The notes below the pieces were generated by a model. The model was not told where the DNA came from, did not search any database, and saw only the letters and a program-made list of their open reading frames with translations. From Amorphophallus konjac (taxonomy: Eukaryota > Streptophyta > Magnoliopsida > Alismatales > Araceae): a DNA stretch of 64,000 nt. Below, piece by piece: positions 21,753 through 33,190 of the stretch. A program made the position numbers and the translations under genes. The stretch's first letter is position 1. Each line of letters begins with the position of its first letter. The stretch spans positions 10,192,856 to 10,256,855 of the forward strand of contig CM040117.1 in assembly GCA_022559845.1 (NCBI GenBank), given 5' to 3'.

Positions 21753-24700
21753 TCAGTATGCCGGGTCTTCAATCGAGTCTCCAAGCGATAAGCTTGGTGC
21801 AGTCGGGGCGGTGTGGCGTCGGCTCCTAGTAGTGGGCCCGGTAGTGGACCCGGTGTCCCCACCAACCCTCCCGGGGAGGCTGGAACTCGACTCCGTCGAG
21901 TAAGGGGGGACACTGCTGTGGTAGTGCTCCAGCAGATCTGGATCGAGGCGCTGGAGATCTTCCCGGCTGATCCAGGAATCATCAGAAGGTGGACGGTCCC
22001 GCCAGCGGACAAGGTAGCGCTGGTACACCCTGCTCCGTATAGTGGTCACCTGCTCATCCAGTATCCTCTCAATGTGCTCGCGCGGTACTCTCGAGGCTAT
22101 GGGACGCACAGGGGTGGACTCAGTCTCAATGGGAGGAGAATGCTCGAAAGGGTCACTAGGAATCGCTGTGGGTTCCTTGTAGGCCACTAGATCTGCCACA
22201 TTAAAAGTCGAGCTAATCCCATATTCGGGAGGTAAGTCCACAACATAAACATTGGAGCCAATCTTCCGTAGAATTGGGAATGGTCCATCACTACGGGCTT
22301 GCAATTTTTTAACGGCTCCCGAGGGGAGTCGTTCGGGTCGGACCCGTACCATAACCAAGTCACCTTCTTGAAATTCATGGTGACGCCTATGCGAATCAGC
22401 CAATTTTTTATAAGTCTCATTACTGAGGTTTATTTGCTTGCTAGTTGACTCATGCAGACTTTTGACATGTTGTGCAAATTCCTCAGCTGACTTGGACGTT
22501 CTAGACTCGAGGGGAAGGGGAATGAGATCCACAGGTTTCCTAGGTTTGTAGCCATGCACGACCTCAAATGGACTCATGCCTATGGACCTATTGATGGAGC
22601 TGTTGTATGCAAATTCGGCTCTGGGCAAAAGAAGGTCCCAAGTGCCGGGGTGATCCCCTACGAGACACCTCAACAGATTCCCTAAACTCCTATTGACGAC
22701 CTCAGTTTGCCCATCAGTATGGGGATGATAGGCAGTGGAAAACTTCAGTTTGGTGCCAACTAGGTGCCAAAGTGTCTTCCAAAAATAGCTAGTGAACCGG
22801 ACATCCCGGCCAGACACGATGGTTTGGGGGAGACCATGCAGACGCACGACTTCATCAAAGAACAAATGGGCTACTCTAGATGCATCAGATGTTTTGGAAC
22901 ATGCAATAAAGTGGGCCATCTTAGAGAACCTATCAACGACAACAATGATGGAATCATACTTATGAGCAGTGCGTGGTAACCCAAGGGTAAAATCCATGCT
23001 CACATCAACCCATGGTCGATCAGGAACGGGGAGAGGAGTGTAGAGACCAGTGTTCTGTTTGACCTGTTTGGCCATCGTGCATGTCCTACACTGGGCTACA
23101 ATCTTGGTCACATCTCTCTTCACGCCAGGCCAATAGAAGTGCTCCTCCACATAATGGATGGTCTTGTTGCGGCCAAAGTGACCAGCAAGACCTCCAGCAT
23201 GCATTTCCCAAATCAGGAAGTCCCGAACAGAAGTCCTCGGGACACAGAGTTGCTGCCCTCGAAATAAAAAACCATCCTGGAGCAGATAGTCAGACAAGAC
23301 TATCGAGGGTCCAGCAGACAGAGCAAAGTAGGTAGGGCCAAAATCAGGACACTCTCCATAGAGTTCCTTCATGCGATCAAATCCAGTGACCTCTACTCGC
23401 ACAGTGGAAAGAAGGGAGACCCTTCGACTCAAGACATCGGCCACCTTATTGTCCTTGCCAACCTTATGTTTTAGGACAAATGTGAAAGATTGGAGGAATT
23501 CTACCCACCGACCATGCCTAGGGTTTAAACCCTTCTAAGAGCTAAGGAATTTCAAAGTCTCGTGGTCCGAGTATAAGACAAACTATTGTGGTAAGAGATA
23601 GTGTCTCCAATGTTTAAGGGCTTGGACCACGGCATAAAACTCCTTGCCGTATGTGGAGTATCGAAGCTTTGCATCAGAAAGCTTCTCACTGAAATAAGCC
23701 ACAGGGTGGCTCTCCTGGCTAAGCACTCCACCTATTTCTACGCCAGATGCATCACATGAAACCTCAAAGACTTTGGAAAAGTCTGGTAGGCGGAGGACAG
23801 GGGCTTTGGTCATAAGCTCCTTTATGGTAAGAAAAGCTTGTGAGGCGGCTTTTGTCCACTCAAAATTCCCCTTACAGATGCAATCCGTAATGGGTGCCAT
23901 AATGGTGCTAAATCCCTGGATGAAGCGTCTGTAGAAGGTGGCTAGCCCGTGGAAACTTCGAACGTCATGGACATTCTGGGGCTCTGGCCAGTCTACTATG
24001 GCTCGGACCTTGGATTGGTCCACAGACACTCCATGACTTGAAACCACAAATCCAAGAAAAGCGACCCGGTCTGTCATGAATTCACACTTAGTCAGGTTGG
24101 CAAATAGGGTTTCTTTCCTCAGGGTCTCACAGACCTCCCTCAAATGATGAATGTGGTCCTGAGGGTTGTGGCTATAAATGAGAATGTCGTCGAAGTAGAC
24201 GACAACGAAGCGACCAATGAGGGGACGGAGGGTTTCAGTCATAAGCCTCATGAAAGTGCTGGGGGCGTTGGATAGCCCAAACGGCATGACAAGCCACTCA
24301 TACAGGCCTTCTTTTGTTTTGAAGGCTGTCTTCCACTCATCCCCTGGTCGAATCCAGACCTGGTGGTAGCCACTTTTCAAGTCAATCTTGGAAAAGATGG
24401 TGGCTCCACTCATCATGTCAAGCATGTCATCAAGACGGGGAATGAGAAACCTATACTTGACAGTGATCTTATTGATGGCGCGGCTATCAACACACATCCG
24501 CCAGGTGCCATCCTTCTTGGGTGTGAGCAAGGCATGGACCGCACATGGGCTCTTGCTTACCCTGAGGAAACATTTGTGGATAAGGTCCTCAACAATCCTT
24601 TGGAGCTCAGCATGCTCCTTGGGGTTCAACCTGTAGTGGGGAAGGTTGGGTAAGGTGGACCCAGTGACAAGATCAATGGCGTGTTGAACATCACGCATGG

Positions 24701-25394
24701 GAGGGAGTGTTGAAGACAAGTCTTCCGGGAAGATATCTTGGAAGTCCTGCAGGATTGTCTGGACTTCGTGTGGGATGGAGACTTGGGACTCCTCAGGGGT
24801 AATGGTGACGACAACAGCCCAAACAGGGGCACCCTCGACAACCTCTCTATTCATCTCACGAACACCTATGAAGTTAAGGCGTCTAATCGGGTCATGGTCA
24901 ACTTTAGGGGCCTTAGGGATGGATATGACAGGTGTAGGAGAGGAGGGAATGAGAAGCTTCCCTTTGGTGGGGGTTGGGGTATTCTCCTGAATTTTGGGGG
25001 ATGCAGCGGGTGTGGTGGTAGAACTATTTCCCGTGGCCACCTTTGGGGGTGTTGGGAGCAACTGAATCCTCTTCCCATTGTGGGAGAAGGAACACTCATT
25101 GGACCGACCGAATGTAGTAAGGTCTACATCGTAGATCCATGGCCGTCCTAGGATGATGCTCCCGACCTTCATAGGCACTACATCGCATAGGATTTGTCCT
25201 TGGTAAGACTGAAACTGGATGGGAATGACACATGCAGTGGTGACTGGGATAGACGTGTCGTCAACCCAAGCCACGTTGTATGGCCTCGGATGAGGATGGG
25301 TAGGTAGACCTAGACGGGATACAAAGTCTGAAGAGACTGCATTGATACAGCTCCCGTTGTCAAAGATCACCTTGCATGGTTGAGTTTTGACCAT
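21753..25394 (-). pseudogene. Chromovirus Pol: protease, RT, RNase H, integrase, chromodomain
   Basis: Protease: VIFDNGSCINAVSS. Reverse transcriptase: CVDSRAINKITVKYRFLIPR, MPFGLSNAPSTFMRLM and the YxDD-type core VVYFDDILIYS. RNase H: FEVSCDASGVEIGGVLSQ, later DNKVADVLSRR. Integrase: zinc region ending CRTCTMAKQ, core VDVSMDFTLGLPR, then TIVSGRDVRFTSYFWKTLW and YHPHTDGQTEVVNRSL. C-terminal chromodomain: ILDEQVTT ... YLVRWRDRPPSDDSWISRED. The frame is broken by TAG at 23583-23585 and 23535-23537. The integrase motif normally reads SDRD; here the codon at 22809-22811 gives Gly in place of the catalytic Asp, so this copy could not integrate even if translated. Confidence 0.9.
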
Positions 25395-25436
25395 GATGTA
25401 GGTTTGGAAGATGGAGGTTCGACGCCAGTCGTCCTC

Positions 25437-26840
25437 CTATGGGTGTGCGAGGATGCAGCGAGCTACACCTAGTCTTCCCTGGTTTGAACTTTCGGCAATG
25501 TCCCCCACTTGCATGTACTCAACATGCGTTCCATCATACCCTGCATCTAATTCCTCAAACTGGGCAACGAGATCAGGGTCAGGCTCATATCTCTCAAGGG
25601 TTTCTCCTTCCTGAGGTGGAAGCTCCATAGGCTGGGGGTCGGTGATGACCAAGGCTCGGGTGAGGCAATTGGTGGTAATATGCCCTAAGTTATGACACCT
25701 GAAGCAGTGGACTCCCGAGACAGGGGCTGGTTGGGAGGTGCTAGGGACGACTCCCTTTCCCTTGTCATCTCTCCTCTCAACTGGTGGAGTATACTCCAGC
25801 CTAGGCACAGCTGCGGGTGCAGGTAAGGGATTTCGTGGGAAAGGAGCCGTAGGGGCAACGGCCCTAAGTGGGGTAGCAATAGGGACGTAGGAGGTGGAGG
25901 GGCCAGCTCTCTCAGTATAGCGGACTATGGGGTTTCGGGTTTCAGGTTGGCGGTAGATGGGAACCCGAGGTGGGACCACCCTTTGAAACCTCTCAACATC
26001 TCGTGCAATCTGGTAGGCGTGCTCGAGGGTGTTAACCTCCCGTAAGAATAATTCACGCTGAATACTCTCGTGTAGGCCAACCCTAAACCGAGAGAGGGTG
26101 ACGGAGGCATCCTCCATGACTCGACTCCGAAGGAAGAAGTCATCAAATTTGGTGATGTACTCGTCCACAGACTTTCCATCTTGGGTGAGTTTCTGCCATT
26201 GATCTAAAAGACGCTGATGGTAGGAAGGTGGCAGATACTTCTCCCTCAATTTCTCCTTCATTTCTTCCCACGTGCTAATAGACTCCTCCCGCCTCCTGGC
26301 TAGGAGATTTTCAACGTTACACCAGTATGTTTTGGCTTGACCCAGGAGTTTCATTTTGGCAAACCTCACCCTTGTAGCAGGGGTCATGCGGCGATGCCAG
26401 TCAAAATATTGATCCATCCCGGTCTCCCAATCAAGATATGTAACGGGATTGAGGGACCCATCAAAACTCGGAGCGTCAATCTTGACGTTCCGTAGGATAA
26501 TATCCTCATCATCGTGGTCCCTCTCTCGAGGCGTACGAGCCTCTTGCTCTCTACCTTGGGGAGCCTGATTCGGGCGGGCTTGCTCTCTCTCCTCCCTAGG
26601 ATTGGCTACGGGATCACCATGGCCATTCACTCGTCCTTCCTCTCCCTTCAGTCGATCCTCTAAGGCTCGGATCCTCTCATCTAACTCGGCTCGAAGTTGA
26701 CCTATGGATTCTTCAAAATGGGTTAGAAGATTATGCTCGAGCTGAGCCAACATAGCACTCACGCTCTTCTGATCCATGTGGGATTGTAGAGTTGAAGGAC
26801 GCTCTAGACGGCCAGATGAATTCCTAGACCAACGTGACAT
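25437..26840 (-). pseudogene. Chromovirus Gag (467 codons to first stop)
   Basis: Starts MSRWSRNSSGRLERPS, has a coiled segment (LTHFEESIGQLRAELDERIR), the Gag core (DAPSFDGSLNPVTYLDWE ... YFDWHRRMTPATRVRFAKMK ... LREKYLPPSYHQRLLDQWQ) and one CCHC zinc knuckle (CFRCHNLGHITTNC). It ends at TAG 25437-25439. The same frame continues straight into Pol (EDDWRRTSIFQTY...), so the ancestral element encoded a single Gag-Pol polyprotein and this stop is a mutation, not a programmed junction. Confidence 0.88.
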
Positions 26841-27200
26841 GCACGACCTCGGACCTAGATGATGCAGTCCTGAGACCGATAATTAGCAAGCTATATACCC
26901 AAATTTTGTTGGCTAATTGGTAAAGGGCCAATTTGAAGGGACCGATCAGGGAGAGTTGCTCGCCCGTAGACGAAGTAGTTGTGAAACTACCTCCTGACAA
27001 TTAGGGTGCCCTAATGTGACAATCTAGGACCTAAGAATGGGTACATACAAGCTCTTGCTTTCCGTCCACATCGATGCACTAAGAAGACTGGCTGCATGGA
27101 TCGGACTCTCTCTCACTTCGCGCGACAATTGAAAAGATACTAAATGAGTGGAACACGCACCTAGCTAGACTGAAAAGTCTAACTCCGACCGGAGACGAAG
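26841..27200 (-). other. Leader region of the chromovirus
   Basis: Non-coding DNA between Gag and the point where no more element sequence is recognised. No primer-binding site could be identified. The right edge is approximate. Confidence 0.35.
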
Positions 27201-28600
27201 GCGATATTTATTACGGTGTTATATGTAATTGATAAGTTTTATGTACGTAGCATGTTACGTCGAGCCCAACAGCGGATGACTCAGTGTCAATTCTTCTTGA
27301 AGTCTTATTAGAGCCGTTCTAAGGCAAAATATAAATAAATTGTCCATTCTATACAGATGCCAAATGTGGACGTCCAGATCGTCCAAACTGATGAGATGGC
27401 TTCCAAGTCTCGTCCAACTAATTACACTGGGACGCGGCTCCGCCCGATCGAGGAAAGGGAGGAATTAACTCGATGTATGCCCTCCTAAGGATAGTTATAT
27501 TCTTCCTCGTGACACGGAAAGTAAATAAGTCGATGGATTCCTACACTTCGCAATTGTTTTATAATCTAATTATAAAAGGACATCAATGGCCTTGCTCTCT
27601 TCCTTAATTCTAAGCAAGTTTCTTAACTTCTACGCCTGCGTCCTCCGAAGAAATCCACCGTGATGGAAGTAGCACGCATCTGTGACGATAATGCCGGCGT
27701 CTTTGAAAAAAAAATAGATGAATATAATGGGTAATATTTATCATTTTTTTCTTGACACTCACGTCATCACGTCATATGATGACATAGTCTCCACTTAAAA
27801 GATAAATTGGCTGGATGCCACTAAAAAAATTCCAAAAATATAACAAATTAAACGACTCTAACCTTGCACAAATTTTGTGTAACGTCGGCATCACATAAAG
27901 CATTTGTGTCTGTAATTGATACTCTTTATAAAGACAACAACCGAACAACGTGCAGTGAAATTATGAAGATGGCATTTTAATCCTTCAGGAATGTGGGCTC
28001 CGGTTTTAATAGTCTTTTTTTTTTTTTTTGCACAACATATGTCATATTTAAAACTCTGCACAACAGATGTAACAACCAGTTAATAATATAGGTGAAGATC
28101 AAACTATCGTAAACCTCTGCCTAGAATTCCAAGATGCATATCACCAAAATTCTGTATCAACTTATATCTATAGAAATCCATTAGATACTTGCATTAGTTG
28201 TGGATCTAAACATCGGTCATTAATCTCCGATGACAAATATCCATCAGAACTCAATGGATCTGCTTGTCTCTGTTCACTTTATTTTTTTAAAAATATATAT
28301 TAACAGGTCAATATATGACAGGGAACGCGTCCGCAAAAAAAATGTTATAACAGAGTGAATAGCAGATCCATGTTATAACTAAAATTTTTCACTCTGTTAA
28401 TGTCAGGGAACGCGTCTGCAAAATAGCAGCTAACTGAATGTCATGTATGACTCTAGTGAAAGATAAAGGGATATAGTAAGAGGATAGCTTCTGCTGTTTC
28501 CATTTCATACCGTGGAATTACCTTTTTTAAAATGAGAATCTTGAATCTACATGTAGGATAAAAAAAAATGTTAGACGTGTGTACAGATAGCATGCAACAT
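27200..28600. other. Intergenic DNA, no gene recognised
   Basis: AT-rich. A GGGAACGCGTC motif occurs twice (about 28322 and 28407), flanking an inverted repeat with arms ACAGAGTGAA and TTCACTCTGT (28350-28400). A 23-nt string starting AATGGATCTGCTTGTCTCTG at about 28255 is repeated at about 35792. Confidence 0.35.
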
Positions 28601-29556
28601 ATCAATGTTTGGCATGCCAGATGTTTAAGTGGGAAGAATGTCTAGAATGAGGGAGAAAGTTTTTGTCAGTGGGAAACTGTCCTTGTGGCTCGATAGAAGG
28701 CTGGAGAATGGGATTTGTGCAGGGGAGTTGTTTGTCTCTATTGTGGGGAAAAGTGGGAGGTGGTGGCAATTGGGCCTGATATGCTGCAACACTGCATCTT
28801 ATTTGGGGGGTTGCCATGATCTTCGGGGTGTTCCAAAATGTAATGTACCAGGGAGAAGCTAGACATGATTTTCATTTTATTTCAGATGTGTCGGTGCCAG
28901 ACACCTTGACACATCTGAACATGATATGGGATTTTCATAGCATTAACAAGAGAAGCAAGTATAGAACTTTCAAATGGCAATTGGCTTAGAAAAAGGAAAA
29001 CAAAGATAAGCATCTAGCAGAGCTGCACACAGAGGATGCATCTGATCTCATCAGGCAAAATCGTGAACAGGAGATGCTATCCGATCCTGAGATCTGCTTT
29101 TTGCAGCAGGTGCTAGGCATGATCAGATGGCCCTGCACATCCATGCGGGCGGCAGTGCCATGCCTCCACCCCATTTTCAAGGGAAGGGCCAAATCTATGT
29201 GGGAAAGAGGTGCAGCCATACAACCTTCATTGGATGGCTGTATATTCTGCATCAGGCTGCACAAAAAGGCTTGAACACATATTCGCACAATCATATTAGT
29301 CCTTAAAAGCATTTAATGTGTATGCATTAGCCATATAGCAAAGTCAGCAGGTCGATGTAATGCTTAAATATCAAACTCCAATTGAATCCTCAAAGGGACC
29401 TGGTTTGCTGTCGGAGGCATCATTGCTCATAATTTTCATGAACTGTGAACATTATCTTCCACATGGAAAAGAGCAGAGCATGTAGCTACCATATATAAAG
29501 ATGGCCTGATAATATGGCAAGTATCATACTCAAAAATAAACATTGAAGTTGATTAC
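28601..29556. other. Unidentified region with short open frames
   Basis: Open frames at 28629-28862 and 29074-29274 (+) and 28986-29312 (-) match no family I know. At 28882-28918 lies a hairpin-forming sequence (TCAGATGTGTCGGTG ... CACCTTGACACATCTGA, 11-bp outer stem plus 4-bp inner stem). The next expected kinase exon (VEQLHKIFKLCG type) is absent here, so the kinase fragment to the right is truncated. Confidence 0.4.
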
Positions 29557-30942
29557 CTCCGTACTCCCCTGCAGGATAGGTTTTCCCAGAAGCAGTTCTG
29601 CAAATACGCAGCCAACACTCCACAGATCAACTGATGCTCCATAATCTGTTGATCCCAAGAGAAGCTCAGGTGGACGGTACCACAGAGTCACTACACGGCT
29701 TGTCAATGGGTGCTTCCCACCAAGATTAGAGAAGTTTGCCAGACCAAAGTCAGCTATTTTCAAAATCCCATCATTGTTGACCAAAAGATTTGCACCCTTA
29801 ATGTCACGATGCATGATACCACGTGAATGGCAATGTTGAAGTCCAGATAATAACTGGTGCATGTAGCATTTTACCTGCAAAAGTGACAAATAAACATGTG
29901 AAATTCTTCGAAGAGCAGCTTGAGGGGAACCATTTTTGACATGATAGCCAAAAAAAAGAAACTTTAAATGCTACATAAAAAAACTGGCTGAAAGTGAATA
30001 TTTGGCATAGACAAACCAGTGACTCCGAAAATCGGAGTCCAGATAATAACTGGTGCATGTAGCATTTTACCTGCAAAAGTGACAAATAAACATGTGAAAT
30101 TCTTCGAAGAGCAGCTTGAGGGGAACCATTTTTGACATGATAGCCAAAAAAAAGAAACTTTAAATGCTACATAAAAAAACTGGCTGAAAGTGAATATTTG
30201 GCATAGACAAACCAGTGACTCCGAAAATTGGAGTCCAGATAATAACTGGTGCATGTAGCATTTTACCTGCAAAAGTGACAAATAAACATGTGAAATTCTT
30301 CGAAGAGCAGCTTGAGGGGAACCATTTTTGACATGATAGCCAAAAAAAAGAAACTTTAAATGCTACATAAAAAAACTGGCTGAAAGTGAATATTTGGCAT
30401 AGACAAACCAGTGACTCCGAAAATCGGAGTCCAGATAATAACTGGTGCATGTAGCATTTTACCTGCAAAAGTGACAAATAAACATGTGAAATTCTTCGAA
30501 GAGCAGCTTGAGGGGAACCATTTTTGACATGATAGCCAAAAAAAAGAAACTTTAAATGCTACATAAAAAAACTGGCTGAAAGTGAATATTTGGCATAGAC
30601 AAACCAGTGACTCCGAAAATTGGAGTCCAGATAATAACTGGTGCATGTAGCATTTTACCTGCAAAAGTGACAAATAAACATGTGAAATTCTTCGAAGAGC
30701 AGCTTGAGGGGAACCATTTTTGACATGATAGCCAAAAAAAAGAAACTTTAAATGCTACATAAAAAAACTGGCTGAAAGTGAATATTTGGCATAGACAAAC
30801 CAGTGACTCCGAAAATTGGATGTCAGGACAGGATGTTAATCCTGCAAGGTCATGTTCCATATATTCAAAAACAAGATATATGCTGCATGACAATCGGGAA
30901 GCTATCAAGGCCTCCAGCTTCACAATATTTGGGTGATCAAAT
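29557..30942 (-). pseudogene. CDK-type Ser/Thr kinase gene fragment (At1g54610-like), two exons
   Basis: Exon X (30942-30801) encodes FDHPNIVKLEALIASR and YLVFEYMEHDLAGL. Exon Y (29874-29557, exactly 106 codons, both ends phase 0) encodes MHQLLSGLQHCHSRG, the catalytic loop MHRDIKGANLLVNN, the DFG motif KIADFGLANF, the activation segment end SRVVTLWYRPPELLLG and DLWSVGCVFAELLLGKPILQ. This matches the plant CDK subgroup of nucleus-associated, CDK9/12-like kinases. The ATP-binding lobe (glycine loop, VAIK) and the C-lobe after this exon are missing, so it is a fragment, probably carried by a transposon or left by rearrangement. Splice sites are intact. The intron between X and Y is expanded by a five-copy tandem array. 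Confidence 0.8.
29841..30820 (-). repeat. 5 x 196 bp tandem array with a 54 bp hybrid mini-exon per unit
   Basis: Five units of exactly 196 bp begin at 29841, 30037, 30233, 30429 and 30625, nearly identical. A single C/T site alternates between junctions (ATCGG, ATTGG, ATCGG, ATTGG, ATTGG), suggesting duplication of a dimer. The repeated segment runs from inside exon Y back across the intron to inside exon X. Each internal junction therefore makes a 54-bp hybrid exon (for example 30017-30070), bounded by a TTTTGCAG acceptor and a GTTTGT donor. It is phase 0 at both ends and encodes VKCYMHQLLSGLRFSESL. Four such mini-exons lie between the two full exons. Confidence 0.85.
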
Positions 30943-32041
30943 CTGCGAAGAATTATATTAACAAAAATGATGATCATTTGAAGAAGCTGGGTAATAATTT
31001 CTGCCTCACAATCAGTGAAGAAGCCAAGTTAAAACATCATCTTTAACACCAGCATAGTTAGCAGAAAGCAGAAAACTGATAAAAAAACTCCATGTAGATT
31101 ATGGACCATTTCTTTATTTTCTGATCGCCTGGAAGGGACAAAAGAAACATCTTGTTTTTTCTTCAAAAATTTCTGATCTCTTGTGGACCTCTCGGTAGGA
31201 TTTGAACCCAGATGAAGTTCTGATCATTTGTCAGAGAAAAAAGAACGAATGCCTTATGTGTTATTTTGTAGAGATGCTTGCAAATTGCAATTAAATTGAA
31301 CAAATGAAATTGCTGACATGGGATGACCATTAGAATTAGACTAAAATAAATGCAGCTGGTCATCCTATGGAGTGCATTTAGACCAGCCAACAATTCTAAG
31401 CGGAGGAGCATGTTTCATATGGAGTCGGGTTGAAAATTAACTTGAGTGTAGCATTACTCTAAAAGATAACATAGTCACATAACCTAGTCACAAGTTTTAT
31501 TTTTTACCTTGTTTTGCTACATAAGGTTTAAAACGCATGCTACAGTGCCAAGTGTCAAGGGCATATCACATTTTATCCTTGTTATCCAATCTTTATATCA
31601 AATGATGGAGAGCATCAAACTTAAATTTAATATAGCATTTAAGTTGGGCACTCTGTTCATAAGTTCATTTCATTTGAAGGTTGAACAGTCAAAGTTAATT
31701 AGATGTGATATCTCATATCCTTTCTAGTTAATATTATTCACAACTTGTTTGATAAACATGTTAATATTCGTTCCTAAATCCTTGGAATCATGAGACATAT
31801 GACCACACTCTGTATGACATTCATGCCCAACTCTGAACTTAATGAAAGTTCTACCTGATAATATTTAACTTCACCAAGAAAAGTTCATGAATAATTCATG
31901 TACTCTAATAATAAAAAAGGACAAGAGATACTTATAATGAAAGTTCAAAAATTTATTCGACTGTGCATCACATTATTCTAATACACAAAGGAAGAAGGAG
32001 AAAACAAAATAATCATAGCAAGAAAGGTGAAAAAGGCATAC
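30943..32041. other. Spacer between kinase and transporter fragments
   Basis: AT-rich, no gene recognised. The last exons expected for the transporter fragment were looked for here on the minus strand and not found. Confidence 0.4.
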
Positions 32042-33055
32042 CCCACAAAGAAACCTGCAAAATGCAGTAGGATAACAGATAATACGACAACCCCCAAATC
32101 TCCAGACAACATGTCTTTGAATCCAAGATGAGAACCATTTGATGCAGAGACCATTGATTGTTTTAGACGAACAAGATTATCTGAAAATACACTGAAAGAA
32201 TAACAAACAGTATATAAGAATTCTGATTAAATGCTAGCCTGTCAAGTTGGTCAAGAGTCAAAGTTATGAAGATTAAACCTGCTTGCAAGCAATGAAGAAG
32301 CTAAGACAGCGAGAAGTGGAGCAAATGGTAGAACTACTTTCACGAAGGCAGGGAATACTTTTTGCAAGTAAGAGCCAAGTAGAATAGGCGCAACCACCAC
32401 CTACAACAAAATATATATTTAACAGCCTAGAATGAAAACAGATTGCCAAATGTCGATATATACCTCAAATGGGCGTCAATTCACCTGTAAAGTACTGATG
32501 GAAAGCTTGACAGCATCCACGTGGACATATGCTCCAGCCAGAATTTTGGTCAATAAGGGAGCCTCAAACAATTCATTCTAGCACATACTGTAGATTTTCC
32601 AGCCTCCTGAATCTGCAGTATATAACTTTTTTCTTCAACCCTGGCCGTGGTATTTCTCAACTCTATCAAAACCATAGAGTATAAGTTTTATTTGATCAAA
32701 CGAATCTTAAGCTTGTCTACACAGAAGAGGAAGCACAATTCTGGAGGAAAGTGAGAGCTTACACAAGGCTTTTGAAACTACGAAATATGTGCAATAGTTA
32801 AGCAAGGAATAGACTAATTATATGATTCCTCTGTATAGTAACATTGTATATGACACTGTATATCAGAATTTTTTTTTTGCACTTATTAAAAGAAATATGC
32901 ATCAGATAGCTTACGACATTCGATGTTGTTCCCGCTGGACAACATCCAAGCAAAATCAAACCAACGGCAAGAGCTGGTGAAAGGCCCAGGGCTTTGCTAA
33001 TTATTGCTCCAAAGGCTGGCATGATGGTGTATTGAGGAACACATCCAAACAGTAT
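32042..33055 (-). pseudogene. BASS-type (bile acid:sodium symporter family) transporter fragment, four exons
   Basis: Exons on the minus strand: 33055-32915 (LFGCVPQYTIMPAFGAIISK ... LSPALAVGLILLGCCPAG), about 32566-32485 (PLLTKILAGAYVHVDAVKLS), 32400-32279 (VVVAPILLGSYLQKVFPAF ... FAPLLAVLASSLL) and 32191 to about 32042 (FSDNLVRLKQSMVSAS ... LGVVVLSVILLHFAGFFVG). These are consecutive membrane segments of plant plastid BASS carriers, which move organic anions such as pyruvate with sodium. Intron ends fit GT-AG. The N-terminal exons, the part between exons one and two (normally AQGDVPLSI...) and the C-terminal exons are missing, so it cannot make a working carrier. It has the same orientation as the kinase fragment. 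Confidence 0.75.
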
Positions 33056-33190
33056 CTGGAAAAGTGAAATGAAATACAAAGGCCATCAGAATAGATAAAA
33101 GAAATAAGTAAGCATCGGTGGAGAAATTTATTGAAATACCAATTGCATCCATCTGAAGAGTGATGGGGACATCAGCGACAACCAGCTCAC

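Larger units (their letters stand above)
21248..27200 (-). mobile_element. Ty3/gypsy chromovirus, minus strand, only one LTR seen
   Basis: Order on the minus strand: leader (27200-26841), gag, protease, reverse transcriptase, RNase H, integrase, chromodomain, then a candidate 3' LTR (about 21248-21577). Gag and pol share a single frame of 1696 codons, broken by three TAG stops. I find no second LTR copy near 27200-27700 and no typical primer-binding site (TGGTATCAGAGC type), so the 5' end is missing or too diverged to see. Confidence 0.8.

Noticed and set aside
27200..27700. 5' LTR of the chromovirus
   Set aside because: I compared it by eye with 21248-21577 and found no shared strings; the composition also differs.
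29804..30977. Five separate small proteins of about 105 residues
   Set aside because: They read through introns of the 196-bp repeat units; the real coding parts are the 54-bp hybrid exons and the two flanking kinase exons.
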